Positions 32,101 to 41,568 of a stretch of 64,000 nucleotides of DNA are shown piece after piece. The DNA comes from Candidatus Gastranaerophilales bacterium. Lineage in GTDB: Bacteria > Cyanobacteriota > Vampirovibrionia > Gastranaerophilales > Gastranaerophilaceae. Position numbers and translations under genes: made by a program. Each line of letters starts with the position of its first letter. Position 1 is the first letter of the stretch. The stretch covers positions 1-64,000 of the forward strand of contig CALUUH010000001.1 in NCBI GenBank assembly GCA_944323875.1, read 5' to 3'. The notes beneath the pieces were generated by a model that made no database searches, was not told where the DNA came from, and worked only from the letters and a program-made list of their open reading frames with translations.

Positions 32101-32760
32101 TCAAGCTTTTACAGTGTTTACATTACTTAACAATTCTATTATCTCCTCTCTTGAGATATCGGGATTTATTTCTTTTATAGAGGTAATGCCTTTTACTTCT
32201 TCGTTAAATATTTCTTTTAAGAGTTCTGAATTATAGTCATATAAAATAGAACCATGCTGGAGAATATAACTGTCTTTTCTGAATTGCGCCGAACCAATAA
32301 GTTTACGTCCCTGATAACAGAGATCAGCACCTGTAGAAAGAAGCATGCAGTAGTCAAAATGCGTATCAGGCCGCCTGGTAGTGCCAAAATCAGTTTCAAT
32401 GCCAATTTTTTTCAAAGCATCAATAAGAATTTGAGAAATTTCTTTATATGAGGCTGTAACATTTTCTCCGTGTTCAAGAGAAGAAACAGGACAGATGTAG
32501 CTGTAAGTTATTTCATCATCATGTAAAAGCGCGCGGCCTCCTGTAAGGCGTCTGACAACATCAATATTTAACCTGTTCAACAATTGCATATTGAGAAAAT
32601 CATCTTTCTGGTTGCGTCCGAGAGAAATACATGCCGGCCGCCAGCCGTAAAGTCTGAAAATCGGTTCTGTCAATTGTTCTTTTATTGCAAATTCCAGCAA
32701 ATCGTTGTCAATTTGCATATTTTCTTTACCTGTTTTGACTTCATAAGACACAAATTTCAT
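32101..32760 (-). CDS. lipoate-protein ligase / octanoyltransferase family protein (LplA/LipM-like)
   Basis: 219 residues of the BPL/LPL fold. RLYGWRPACISLGRNQ, VVRRLTGGRALLHDDEITYSY and GRKLIGSAQFR (lysine for the acyl-adenylate or acyl intermediate region) are seen. A Cys in HFDYCMLLS is near where LipM has its catalytic Cys, so octanoyl transfer from ACP is possible; LplA-type ligation is the alternative. Start overlaps the upstream gene stop (TAATG), so it ends an operon with two periplasmic helical proteins. Confidence 0.8.
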   Translation of the reverse strand: MKFVSYEVKTGKENMQIDNDLLEFAIKEQLTEPIFRLYGWRPACISLGRNQKDDFLNMQLLNRLNIDVVRRLTGGRALLHDDEITYSYICPVSSLEHGENVTASYKEISQILIDALKKIGIETDFGTTRRPDTHFDYCMLLSTGADLCYQGRKLIGSAQFRKDSYILQHGSILYDYNSELLKEIFNEEVKGITSIKEINPDISREEIIELLSNVNTVKA

Positions 32761-33677
32761 TATTTATTCTTCTTTTCTCTTTCAATCAAGTCAGCTTCAA
32801 ACTGTTTAAACACGTCATTGCCGACAAACTGTTCAAGTGCGGCGCGTTTGGCATAATAATCGGATTTTGCTTTCATAAGCATGTCAAGTGAAGTTCTGTA
32901 ATAAGCATCAGTGATGAGAATAACTTCTCTTGAGCTTTCCTGTGATTTGTCGTAAATCCTTTTGCGTTCAGCGGTCATTTCTTCAAGCATGCCGAGCTTT
33001 TTTCTTGCCGTCATATAACTATAATACAAATTCACGGCTTTTTGCTGTAAATCCTCGACCTTACGCACAAGGATAATCATATCCGCATCTGTGACCTGCG
33101 TGTATTTATAATTCAAGGCTTTGGTATCCTGCGACATTATACCTAAGATATTTCCGCCGATGATTGAGCCTGTTGCAAGCACAGGGCTTCCCATACTTGC
33201 CCCGACAATTGTGGACATACTCGCAATTGTTGAAAGAACTTTTTTGACGGATTTTTCATCCGGTTTATCTTCTTCAGGGTTTGCGAGTTTATACAGCGCA
33301 AAATTTATGGTATCGCTTTGAGTTGCAGCGCCCTGCCAGAGCAAAGATAAATCGCCTACCATTTCTTCTTCATCCAGAAGAAGCTCCTGTGCAACTTCTT
33401 TAGAAATTTGTTTTATGCTCAGGTCAGCGTAAGTTATTTCATTTATATTAAATTTATTATCTTCGTCTTTTTGAGCAAACACGGTTGCTATATCCGGAAC
33501 TTTTGTTTTTCCTGTATTTGCAGCGGTTTGTTTAACTTCAACATACTCTTTTTCCGGCTGGTCTGAAAGCCCGACCCTGTATGCCGGCGGACGAACAGTG
33601 TTTATATCCTTGTATTCAAGAGCATAACAAGGCGCGGAAAGTGATATTATTAGGGACAAAATCAAAACTTTTTTCAT
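32760..33677 (-). CDS. periplasmic helical protein of unknown function, paralog B
   Basis: 305 residues. Signal peptide at about 1-19 (LILSLIISLSAPCYALEY). The body aligns with the adjacent gene (33674): DLSLLWQGAATQSDTINFAL, a small Gly/Ala/Ser-rich hydrophobic stretch (MSTIVGASMGSPVLATGSIIG) and VTDADMIILVRKVEDLQQKAVNLYYSY, followed by coiled-coil helices. The long helices resemble TolC-like coiled coils but no barrel signature is seen. Overlaps the upstream gene by 4 bp. Function unknown. Confidence 0.75.
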   Translation of the reverse strand: MKKVLILSLIISLSAPCYALEYKDINTVRPPAYRVGLSDQPEKEYVEVKQTAANTGKTKVPDIATVFAQKDEDNKFNINEITYADLSIKQISKEVAQELLLDEEEMVGDLSLLWQGAATQSDTINFALYKLANPEEDKPDEKSVKKVLSTIASMSTIVGASMGSPVLATGSIIGGNILGIMSQDTKALNYKYTQVTDADMIILVRKVEDLQQKAVNLYYSYMTARKKLGMLEEMTAERKRIYDKSQESSREVILITDAYYRTSLDMLMKAKSDYYAKRAALEQFVGNDVFKQFEADLIEREKKNK

Positions 33678-34489
33678 TGTTTTTCCTCCTGTCCTTTTAA
33701 TAATGTGGAATTGTAGTTATACTGGTACAAATTCAGGTTATCAACAACTTTTTTACCCGCAAGCCTTTGTAATTCAATATGATATCTTTTAGCGTTTTCC
33801 ATAAAATAAAATTCTTCAATTCTCATATTGTCGTATAGTGCTGATGAGATTGTAATTTCAAGGATATCTTCATTTTCGAGCGCATTGGCATAATTTTTGT
33901 GGTACAAAAGCAATCTGGAACGAGTTTCTTTTAATTGGGTCAAACTGCTTTTGTAGTTGTAATATGCTTCAATGATTTTATCCTGTAAATTTTCGACCAG
34001 ACCGGCAAGTTCTATAAGTTCTGTATCGGTAAGCGGAATTTCTGTAGGTATGTTTTTTCTGTTAATAAAATTTTGGGCTAATCTTCCGGCAGAATATGCA
34101 GCAGTTTGCGTCATATAATCAGCCCCCATAAGTGACGGAGCAAATGATGCACCTGCAACTATGGCCGAAAGTGTTTTTGCCATCAAAGAAGAATGTATCC
34201 GGCGCTGGCTTTCAGGTGTTGATAATTTTTTCAAAGCAAAACCGATAACCTGATTGTTTTCAACAGTTCCTTTCCAGAGATTTTCAATATCCTGTAAATC
34301 TTTTTCTTTTTGCAGCTTTACAAGCTCCTGCATTACCTGTTCATCAGTTAAAACAAGAGATTGTTTTTTATTAACCTTAACCTCCGGCAGTTCAATTTTT
34401 GGTTTGTCAACCGCAGGCAGATGAACTTCGGCCGGCATGGCAGGCAGTGAAATTGTACATAATAAAAATAAAACTGCTATCTTCTTCAT
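33674..34489 (-). CDS. periplasmic helical protein of unknown function, paralog A
   Basis: 271 residues from the ATG at 34489; a TTG at 34507 is an alternative. Signal peptide at about 1-19 (AVLFLLCTISLPAMPAEV). Same plan as the next gene: DIENLWKGTVENNQVIGFAL, a small-residue hydrophobic middle, LTDTELIELAGLVENLQDKI, then coiled coil (YYNYKSSLTQLKETRSRLLLY). The two are tandem duplicates with 4-bp overlap and probably work together in the periplasm or outer membrane. Confidence 0.75.
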   Translation of the reverse strand: MKKIAVLFLLCTISLPAMPAEVHLPAVDKPKIELPEVKVNKKQSLVLTDEQVMQELVKLQKEKDLQDIENLWKGTVENNQVIGFALKKLSTPESQRRIHSSLMAKTLSAIVAGASFAPSLMGADYMTQTAAYSAGRLAQNFINRKNIPTEIPLTDTELIELAGLVENLQDKIIEAYYNYKSSLTQLKETRSRLLLYHKNYANALENEDILEITISSALYDNMRIEEFYFMENAKRYHIELQRLAGKKVVDNLNLYQYNYNSTLLKGQEEKQ

Positions 34490-34605
34490 AATTAATTTAT
34501 AACACAACTAAATTTATAAATCCAATGATTGATTAAGTTATACATCGAAAGATTGTTCTATAGAGTGCGTAAAATCTATAGAATTAATATTGAAGAGAGG
34601 TTTTT

Positions 34606-35355
34606 GTGGCAACAGAAGTTACAAATATAAAAACTATAAAAAAAGCAAAAGTCAAAAAGGTTAACGATTTTTGTGTTAAAGCAGATGCTTTGCGTAACGA
34701 AAATTCTTTTAAAGAAGCTGCATCAAACTATCTTAATGCAATACTCATTGACCGCAATGATGCATATTCATATTACGGTTTAGGGGTATGCTTCAAACAT
34801 TTAAAAAACTATGCAAAAGCAATACGATATTTAGAAAAAGCCACTGAAATTGATAACGAATATTATGATGCATTTTTTGAGATGGGAGTATGTCATCTTC
34901 TGGAGGGCATACCTTGCGGAGCAATAAAAAGTTTTGTCAGAGCAATACAGATAAATCCTGAAAAACCGGAAGCAATTTTGCAGCTTGGTATTTCGCATGA
35001 ACTCTGTGAAGAATACGATCTTGCGCTGATGATTTATCAGAAGTTGATTGAAAATTCTCCGGGATTTTTAAAGGCTTACGAACACAAATCAACCCTTTTG
35101 ATGAAGCTTGACAGATATCAAGAAGCCTCAAAAATCCTAAACGAACTTATAAAACTCAACCCCGAGTTCTATCGTGCCTACGTAGGCATAGCAATTTGTT
35201 TTGACAAACTGGGCAAAAAAAGTGATGCACAGAGATATTACAGAAAGTTTTTGATTATGAAACCGTTTTCTCATCAGGCTCAGTTTGTCAAAAACAGATT
35301 GTTGAAACTGAAATCTTTAAATTCAAAAAAACAAAACTTAAAACTTGTTGAATAA
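34606..35355 (+). CDS. tetratricopeptide-repeat protein
   Basis: 249 residues from a GTG (AAGAGAGG upstream). About five TPR units from residue 22 on (YYGLGVCFKHLKNYAKAIRYLEKATEID; AILQLGISHELCEEYDLALMIYQKLIE; AYVGIAICFDKLGKKSDAQRYYRKFL). No signal peptide, so a cytoplasmic scaffold. It is just upstream (51 bp) of the second ADP-ribosyltransferase-like gene. Confidence 0.85.
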   Translation: MATEVTNIKTIKKAKVKKVNDFCVKADALRNENSFKEAASNYLNAILIDRNDAYSYYGLGVCFKHLKNYAKAIRYLEKATEIDNEYYDAFFEMGVCHLLEGIPCGAIKSFVRAIQINPEKPEAILQLGISHELCEEYDLALMIYQKLIENSPGFLKAYEHKSTLLMKLDRYQEASKILNELIKLNPEFYRAYVGIAICFDKLGKKSDAQRYYRKFLIMKPFSHQAQFVKNRLLKLKSLNSKKQNLKLVE

Positions 35356-35406
35356 AATAGCAATTTTTTATCCCCAACCGTTTTTATATAAACAGGTAGA
35401 AGGATT

Positions 35407-36480
35407 ATGTATTATTATAACAAAATAAGTAGTATAAAGCCGCGTGCAAATATTCGCAATGAAGAAATAAAAGCGCCTGAACAGCCAAAAGTTCAGACAC
35501 AGTCTGATAAAGAAATATCGCGTGCCGCCAAATATATGATTGGTGCAACTGCTCTTGCGGCAAGTGTTGCTTTCGGTATATTGCTGCATAAACGTATTAA
35601 AACGCCAAAACTAAGGCCTATCGAAAATCTTCCGCTTCCAAACCGTGCAAAGCCAAAGCCTATAGAAACACCTGATATGCAGGTTATGACACCAAATCCA
35701 AGAGCACAAAGGATTTACACACAAACTGATGAAAAATTGCATGCTACAAATCCGATAAACAGCGAAACTATTGATAAAAATATTTTCAAAACAACGGAAA
35801 ATAATAAAAACGGCTGGTCGGCCGATGATATAAAAGATTATTATACTAAACTTGAAAAAGATTCTGCAAAAGCCGCTATTGAACAGCAGCGTGCAGCAAA
35901 AATTCAGCAGCATCGCGAAGCTCTGTTCAGACCGGATGATAAACATGTTCAGCTGCAAGGTAAGAAATTTAATACCGAAGAATCACTTGCCGTAGGCTCT
36001 TATCAGGACAACTATACTTACAACAGTGCGCTCCGCGACGGTGAAGTTATACCCGAAAAAATAAAAGAAATACGAATAATGGATAAAATTGCTCAGGAAG
36101 CGCCGCCGCTGGCTGATGATGCTGTTGTTTACCGCGGTATCAAAACAAAGGTCTGGTATGAACCGGAAAGAAAATTGCCAATTGCCGACAAAATCAAAAA
36201 AGGCGCAATAATTGAAGATCCTTCATTTGTATCAACTGCAAGAAAGGACTGCGATTTGATGTCATATTTTAATCCGATTGAAAATCCTGCAATGGGCTGT
36301 GAGGACAATCCTATCGGTTATATGATGAGGATTAAACTGCCTAAAGGCTCAAAAGTAATCGACTGCGGCCGCGGCGGAATTTACAATGATGAAATTATTT
36401 TGCCGCGTAATTCAAAAATCAAAATTAACGATATTGATGAGGCTAATCATATTCTTGAGTGCGAATACCTTTTACCGTAG
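35407..36480 (+). CDS. membrane-anchored ADP-ribosyltransferase-like protein (R-S-E class), copy 2
   Basis: 357 residues, same plan as the gene at 2585: charged/Pro-rich N-terminus, one hydrophobic segment (about 43-60, YMIGATALAASVAFGILL), a long Pro/charged linker, and an ART domain with Arg243 (VVYRG), Ser276-Thr277 (SFVSTA) and Glu329 (NDEIILPRNSKIKI). Again Asn (327) replaces the usual Glu/Gln two residues before the catalytic Glu. The shared GSYQDxYxYN and VxxDRI/IMDKI stretches show common origin. Its 3' end overlaps the convergent mutase gene by 9 bp. Activity and target unproven. Confidence 0.75.
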   Translation: MYYYNKISSIKPRANIRNEEIKAPEQPKVQTQSDKEISRAAKYMIGATALAASVAFGILLHKRIKTPKLRPIENLPLPNRAKPKPIETPDMQVMTPNPRAQRIYTQTDEKLHATNPINSETIDKNIFKTTENNKNGWSADDIKDYYTKLEKDSAKAAIEQQRAAKIQQHREALFRPDDKHVQLQGKKFNTEESLAVGSYQDNYTYNSALRDGEVIPEKIKEIRIMDKIAQEAPPLADDAVVYRGIKTKVWYEPERKLPIADKIKKGAIIEDPSFVSTARKDCDLMSYFNPIENPAMGCEDNPIGYMMRIKLPKGSKVIDCGRGGIYNDEIILPRNSKIKINDIDEANHILECEYLLP

Positions 36481-37845
36481 GTAGTTTTTAAGTTGTTCTA
36501 TCTTGTCTAAACTGTCGCTTTCAAAATATATTCTCAAAAGCGGTTCTGTTCCGCTCGGACGTACTAATATCCAGCTTGCGTCGTCATCAAAATAAAGTTT
36601 TACACCGTCTTTTGTATCAATATTTTTTACTCTGAAAGCCCCTATTTCTTTTTTTGTGCGGTATTCTTCAAGAATAGGTTTAATTTCTTCTGTATTGTGT
36701 AAATGCTTGTCAATTCTGTCATTATAGAAATGGCAGCCGACAAAATCGTATAAATCTTTTTGCATTTCGCAAAGAGTTTTACCGGAATACGCCATTGCTT
36801 CCGGAATAAGAAGGTTTGCAAGAATACCGTCTTTTTCCGGAATATGCCCTTGAATGCTCAAACCGCCGCTTTCTTCACCTCCGATTATCGGGTTGAATTT
36901 GCGCATGGCTTCTCCTACATGTTTAAATCCTACAGCAGTTTCAATGACTTCAACCCCCAGTTTTTCGGCTGTTTTATTGAGTAAAAGACTTGCGCCGACA
37001 GTTTTTACCAGTGCGCCTTGATAATTTTTATGCTTTTTAAGATGGATTAAAAGCATTGCAATAATTTCGTTTGGAGAAACATATTCGCCTTTTTCATTTA
37101 TTACACCAAATCTGTCACTGTCCCCGTCATTGGCAAATCCGACAGCTCTGTCGTATTCTTTAACTTTTGAGATAAGTTCCTGTAAATATTTTGGTTTTGG
37201 TTCAGGCATGCCGCCGCCGAAATTAATATCGTGATACATGTGCAGACTTTCAAACGGAATATTTTCTGTTCTCAAAATCTCATCAAAATATCCGATACTT
37301 GCTGCATACAGCCCGTCAAAAATAATCTTGCTTTTCAATTTACGTATTGCATCAAAATCAATGAGAGATTTTATATGTTCAAAATATGCAGGACTAAAGT
37401 CATATTCAATAATTTTACCATTTGAAAAATTTTCCGGCTCAATACCGAGATTAGCAACGAGTTCGTCCGTAATATCACTTGTTGCAGGGCCGGCGTAATC
37501 AGGTATAAACTTTATTCCCAAATATTCAGGCGGATTGTGGGAGGCTGTAAACATAATCGCACATGCATCCAGAAATTTTGCATTAAAAGCCAGAACAGGC
37601 GTCGGAATAATTTTGTTGCTGTAAAGGACTTCAAATCCCAGAGCGCTTAAAATTTCCGCGGTCTGAGTTGAAAATTCTTTTGCCATATTACGCGGATCAT
37701 ACCCGATTAAGATTTTCTTTTCCGCTCCAAAATTATCATAAACATATTTTCCTATTGCCTTTGTAACTGTTGCGACATTCTCTTTGTTAAAATCCTCACC
37801 GACAATTGCGCGCCAGCCGTCTGTTCCAAACTTAATATTTGCCAT
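36472..37845 (-). CDS. phosphoglucomutase/phosphomannomutase family protein
   Basis: 457 residues from the ATG at 37845 (GAGAGATGAT upstream); the 28-residue extension to 37929 is not supported. Alpha-D-phosphohexomutase with Ser102 phosphoacceptor in FTASHNP, the Mg-binding loop FANDGDSDRFG, the sugar loop GGEESGG and the phosphate loop RPSGTEPLLRIY. Interconverts hexose-1- and 6-phosphates; whether glucose, mannose or glucosamine is preferred is not clear. Divergent from pheA. Confidence 0.93.
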   Translation of the reverse strand: MANIKFGTDGWRAIVGEDFNKENVATVTKAIGKYVYDNFGAEKKILIGYDPRNMAKEFSTQTAEILSALGFEVLYSNKIIPTPVLAFNAKFLDACAIMFTASHNPPEYLGIKFIPDYAGPATSDITDELVANLGIEPENFSNGKIIEYDFSPAYFEHIKSLIDFDAIRKLKSKIIFDGLYAASIGYFDEILRTENIPFESLHMYHDINFGGGMPEPKPKYLQELISKVKEYDRAVGFANDGDSDRFGVINEKGEYVSPNEIIAMLLIHLKKHKNYQGALVKTVGASLLLNKTAEKLGVEVIETAVGFKHVGEAMRKFNPIIGGEESGGLSIQGHIPEKDGILANLLIPEAMAYSGKTLCEMQKDLYDFVGCHFYNDRIDKHLHNTEEIKPILEEYRTKKEIGAFRVKNIDTKDGVKLYFDDDASWILVRPSGTEPLLRIYFESDSLDKIEQLKNYLR

Positions 37846-37903
37846 ATCATCTCTCTTTCTGTTATAATAAATATAATAGCTGAAAAAGGGAGTAAACGCA
37901 ATT

Positions 37904-38749
37904 ATGAATTTTGACGAAGTACAAAGCATAGCATACTTAGGGCCTCACGGGTCATTTTCGGAAATGGCAACCGATGCTTTTTGTGAAAAATACAATATAA
38001 ACGCTGCTCCTGCTCCTCTTTCAACTATCAGGCAGGTTGTCGAATACGTCGACAACAACCCGAATACTCTCGGTGTTTTACCTGTAGAAAATTCAATTGA
38101 AGGAACTGTTACTGAATCGCTTGATAATTTGATGTTCACCAAAAATCCTAATATTTATATTCTTTCCGAATACATAATGCCGATACAGCACTGTCTTTTA
38201 GCGCGGACAACGGAAATTTCAAGTATAACAAATATAATCTCTCATCCGCAGGCGCTTGCGCAGTGTCAGAATTTTATACATAACGAAATGCCATACCATG
38301 TAAATGTAATTGAAGCCTCCTCAACCTCAGAAGCAGCGCGTTCACTTGTTAATTACAATTTGACCTATGCTGCAATAGGCAGCAAAAAAACAGCGGATGC
38401 GTATTATCTGAACGTTTTGCGTGAAAATATAAATGACGACAAAACAAACCGCACAAGATTTGTTTTGATAGGTGATTTTGAAACAGAACCGACAGGAGAT
38501 GACAGAACATCACTTGCTTTTTCTACGGCAAACAAACCGGGGGCGCTTCTGGAAGTATTGAAAGTCTTTTTAGAAAACGACATAAACCTTTCATATATAG
38601 CATCAAGACCGTCAAAACAGAAATTCGGGGACTACATATTTATAGTAAACTTTGACGGCCATATTAAAAATCCGCAAATGTTCAAAACAATCCGGCAAGT
38701 AAGAGAAAAAACGGATTTTTTAAGGTTTTTAGGCTCTTATTCAAAATAA
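37904..38749 (+). CDS. pheA: prephenate dehydratase
   Basis: 281 residues: PDT domain (YLGPHGSFSEMAT, LPVENSIEGTVTESLDNL, NDDKTNRTRFVLIG with the Thr-Arg-Phe motif) and a C-terminal ACT domain (TSLAFSTANKPGALLEVLK, then INLSYIASRPSK) for Phe feedback. No chorismate mutase domain. Converts prephenate to phenylpyruvate. Followed 23-56 bp later by an acetolactate-synthase-like gene on the same strand. Confidence 0.96.
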   Translation: MNFDEVQSIAYLGPHGSFSEMATDAFCEKYNINAAPAPLSTIRQVVEYVDNNPNTLGVLPVENSIEGTVTESLDNLMFTKNPNIYILSEYIMPIQHCLLARTTEISSITNIISHPQALAQCQNFIHNEMPYHVNVIEASSTSEAARSLVNYNLTYAAIGSKKTADAYYLNVLRENINDDKTNRTRFVLIGDFETEPTGDDRTSLAFSTANKPGALLEVLKVFLENDINLSYIASRPSKQKFGDYIFIVNFDGHIKNPQMFKTIRQVREKTDFLRFLGSYSK

Positions 38750-38805
38750 ACAATAGTACGTTTTTTTATTTTATGCTAATATCATTTCGGAGAAATGAAA
38801 ATAAA

Positions 38806-40404
38806 ATGCTTCAGGTTAAAACAAAACTTTTTAACGGTGCCAAAATACTTATTAACACCCTACAAAATTCAGGCGTGGATACCATTTTCGGCTATCCCGG
38901 AAGTGTTGTTTTGAATGTATACGAAGAACTTTCCAAACAAAACACTATTAAGCATTTTCTTGTACGTCACGAACAGGCGGCTGTGCACGCTGCAGAAGGT
39001 TATGCAAAAGTGAGCGGTAAAACAGGTGTTGTTCTTGTGACATCAGGCCCCGGTGCAACAAATATTGTAACCGGCTGTGCTGATGCTTATTTTGACGGAA
39101 TTCCCCTTGTTATTATAACAGGTCAGGTCGATAAAAATTTGTCCGGAAAAAACGCGTTTCAGGAAATAAATATCATCGATATGACAAAATCTTGTTCTAA
39201 AGCAGGTTTTCAGATATCAGACGTAAAGGAATTGGAACAAACACTTGTAAAAGCGTTTGAAATATCTCAATCCGGTAAAAAAGGACCGGTAATAGTTGAT
39301 ATTACACAGAATGTTTTTTCTGACAGTGCGGATTATAAAGCCGCAATTTCTCATCAAACTTTAACGGCTACAACAAACACTTATGATTTTTCTTCTGCAG
39401 AACGATTGATTAATCAATCTAAACGTCCTGTAGTTATTGCAGGGGCAGGAGTGTTGAATTCTGACGCTCAAAAAGAATTATTTGATTTTGTTAAAAAATT
39501 AAATGCACCTGTCGTTTCAACAATGATGGGATTAGGGGCTTATCCGCAAGATGTTGCAAACTACCTTGGTATGCTGGGGATTTACGGCCATAATTCAGCA
39601 AATGAAGTATTGAAACTCGCTGATTTGATAATAGTGCTCGGTGCAAGACTTAATGACCGCATAACAATGGTCTTTAAACCGGAAGATTTTGACAAAAATA
39701 TTATACAGGTTGATATTAATCCGGAGGAATTAGGCCGTAATTTTAAGGCAACAGAAAAAATTTGTACTGATATCAAAAACTTTTTGCAAGATATTGATGT
39801 AATGTCAAAAAGCGACGGCTGGCTTAATACCGCACGTGCATTAAAAACTTTAAATAAATCCGCTACTCGTAAATCAAATCTCTTGCATTCTGATGACGTG
39901 ATAAAAGAAATTTACAAGTATACTGATACAGTTACAACCGAGGTTGGTCAGCACCAAATATTTGCAGTACAGAATTTGCCTTACGGGGTAAAACTTTTAA
40001 CCTCCGGCGGTTTTGGAACTATGGGATTTGGTTTCCCTGCTGCAATAGGAGCGGCTGCGGCCAATCCGAAAAAAACTGTTACCTGTATTGCGGGAGACGG
40101 TTCTTTTCAGATGAATATTCAAGAACTTGCAACCCTCAAAGAATACAATCTGCCGGTTAAAATTATGGTTCTGAATAACGGTTATCTGGGTATGGTAAGA
40201 CAATTACAGGAAAGTCGATTTAACGGCAATTATTATGAAACCAAGATTTCTAACCCTGATTTTGTAAAGCTCGCTGAAAGTTACGGTATTCAAGCGCTCA
40301 GAGTTTCATGCCTGTCTGATTTGAAACCTGCTCTTGAGAGTGCATTTGCTGACAATACTCCGTTTCTGATTGATTTTATCGTAGAACAAATGGAAGAAGT
40401 ATAG
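38806..40404 (+). CDS. ilvB: acetolactate synthase large-subunit family enzyme (ThDP-dependent)
   Basis: 532 residues from the ATG at 38806 (an ATG at 38773 is possible). Three-domain ThDP enzyme: RHEQAAVHAAEGYAK (catalytic Glu), SGPGATNIVTGCADAY, ITGQV, central FAD-type domain, and the ThDP/Mg motif GDGSFQMNIQEL...NNGYLGMVRQLQE. It fits acetolactate synthase; the MVRQ and QE tail are IlvB-like. No regulatory subunit (ilvN) or other ilv gene follows, so the exact role is less certain. Its end overlaps the convergent UbiA gene by 29 bp. Confidence 0.85.
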   Translation: MLQVKTKLFNGAKILINTLQNSGVDTIFGYPGSVVLNVYEELSKQNTIKHFLVRHEQAAVHAAEGYAKVSGKTGVVLVTSGPGATNIVTGCADAYFDGIPLVIITGQVDKNLSGKNAFQEINIIDMTKSCSKAGFQISDVKELEQTLVKAFEISQSGKKGPVIVDITQNVFSDSADYKAAISHQTLTATTNTYDFSSAERLINQSKRPVVIAGAGVLNSDAQKELFDFVKKLNAPVVSTMMGLGAYPQDVANYLGMLGIYGHNSANEVLKLADLIIVLGARLNDRITMVFKPEDFDKNIIQVDINPEELGRNFKATEKICTDIKNFLQDIDVMSKSDGWLNTARALKTLNKSATRKSNLLHSDDVIKEIYKYTDTVTTEVGQHQIFAVQNLPYGVKLLTSGGFGTMGFGFPAAIGAAAANPKKTVTCIAGDGSFQMNIQELATLKEYNLPVKIMVLNNGYLGMVRQLQESRFNGNYYETKISNPDFVKLAESYGIQALRVSCLSDLKPALESAFADNTPFLIDFIVEQMEEV

Positions 40405-41353
40405 CAATACCTGTTAATATACAGAATTCCGTCATTAAATTCCGTGCCTGAAACAGTGTAAAATAAAATCCAAAACTGCCTTCATTCAAATAAAATTCCT
40501 GATTTTCAAAAGGCAAATTCCACCATCTTACAACAGGTATCCGGCTTTTTTCAAAAATCCTTGTTTCTTTATAAGCAGTTACGGCCAGAGGAATTGTTAA
40601 ATAAGTGATAAATAAAAAGGTATTATGTGTGTGAAACGCCAGAAATGCAATGGCAAGATACCCGAAGGTGTAAAATGCAACAAGCAGTTTTAAAGCCTTT
40701 GTTTTATCACCGATACGACAGCAGAGTGTTTTTTTGTGAGAGGTCATATCGCCTTCAAAATCAAGTATTGTGTGTACGTACAAAAATCCGAGTGTAAACA
40801 TAACCACGGCCAATGACAATAATAAAACATTGAGAGAAAAGTGTTTTGTCATAACAAAATAAACACCTTCAAACATCAAAGGCCCGTAAGCAACAAACAC
40901 CGCAAATTCACTCAATCCGACAAGCGAACATTTTTGATAAAAAAGTGTCACACCCGCGCCGATTAAAGCCAGCCATATAACAGGCAACCCTGCTTTAAAT
41001 GTTAAAATCAGTCCGATTATGGCGGCCAGCAAACAATACAGAATAATCATCCGGAGCATTTCCGGCAGAGTGACGCGTCCTTCAAAAATATGCGCACATT
41101 TGCATTTTTGAGCGGTTTTGATATATTTTTCATCTTTGCAAAGAATTTTATAATCACAGTAATCATCTATTAAATTCGTTGCAAGATGTGCAAGTACTAT
41201 TCCAAGAAGCGCCAGAATACCATTAAAAACATCCCCATGGTCTTTTACACCCCACAAAAACACGACAAGCCACGACATCACCGTCATGGGTAATGCAAAA
41301 GCACGGGAGCAATCCAGCCAGAATAAAAAACGTTCTAATATCTTCTTTATCAT
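40376..41353 (-). CDS. UbiA-family prenyltransferase
   Basis: 325 residues, about 8-9 membrane helices. Both Asp motifs are seen: NLIDDYCDYK (N/DxxxD, about residues 60-69) and DFEGDMTSHKKT (DxxxD, about 200). A Cys-rich loop (KYIKTAQKCKCAHIFEG) between them is odd. The family attaches prenyl chains to aromatic acceptors (MenA/UbiA type) in the membrane. Which quinone or lipid is unclear. It overlaps the next small gene by 4 bp. Confidence 0.85.
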   Translation of the reverse strand: MIKKILERFLFWLDCSRAFALPMTVMSWLVVFLWGVKDHGDVFNGILALLGIVLAHLATNLIDDYCDYKILCKDEKYIKTAQKCKCAHIFEGRVTLPEMLRMIILYCLLAAIIGLILTFKAGLPVIWLALIGAGVTLFYQKCSLVGLSEFAVFVAYGPLMFEGVYFVMTKHFSLNVLLLSLAVVMFTLGFLYVHTILDFEGDMTSHKKTLCCRIGDKTKALKLLVAFYTFGYLAIAFLAFHTHNTFLFITYLTIPLAVTAYKETRIFEKSRIPVVRWWNLPFENQEFYLNEGSFGFYFTLFQARNLMTEFCILTGIAILLPFVLR

Positions 41354-41568
41354 TTTATCAGGCAGCCCATTTTAACTACATCTTCATAATCAGCGCCGGC
41401 CTCCAGAAGTTCTTCGGCCGTGAGTCCGAAAAGAGTAATAAGACTTATGGCATTATTATCGTTTTCTTTCAACAATTTAACAACTTCTTTCAGCGCATCT
41501 TCGCGTGAAAGCTTAAAGAAATCGTCTAAATCTCCGCGTCTGAACCCTCGTTTTTTTGCCTTACCCAT
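41350..41568 (-). CDS. small protein of unknown function in the sugar kinase operon
   Basis: 72 residues from the ATG at 41568 (GGAG 9 bp upstream; 41574 is an alternative). Basic start MGKAKKRGFRRGDLDDFFKL, then a helical domain with LFGLTAEELLEAGADYEDVVKMG. Overlaps the ROK gene end by 8 bp and the UbiA start by 4 bp, so it is coupled with both. Not recognised. Confidence 0.6.
   Translation of the reverse strand: MGKAKKRGFRRGDLDDFFKLSREDALKEVVKLLKENDNNAISLITLFGLTAEELLEAGADYEDVVKMGCLIK

Noticed and set aside
38806..40404. Other ThDP enzymes (benzoylformate or pyruvate decarboxylase, oxalyl-CoA decarboxylase) for the ilvB-like gene
   Set aside because: The N-terminal RHEQAAVHAAEGYAK and the C-terminal NNGYLGMVRQLQE are closer to acetolactate synthase, although the missing small subunit leaves some doubt.
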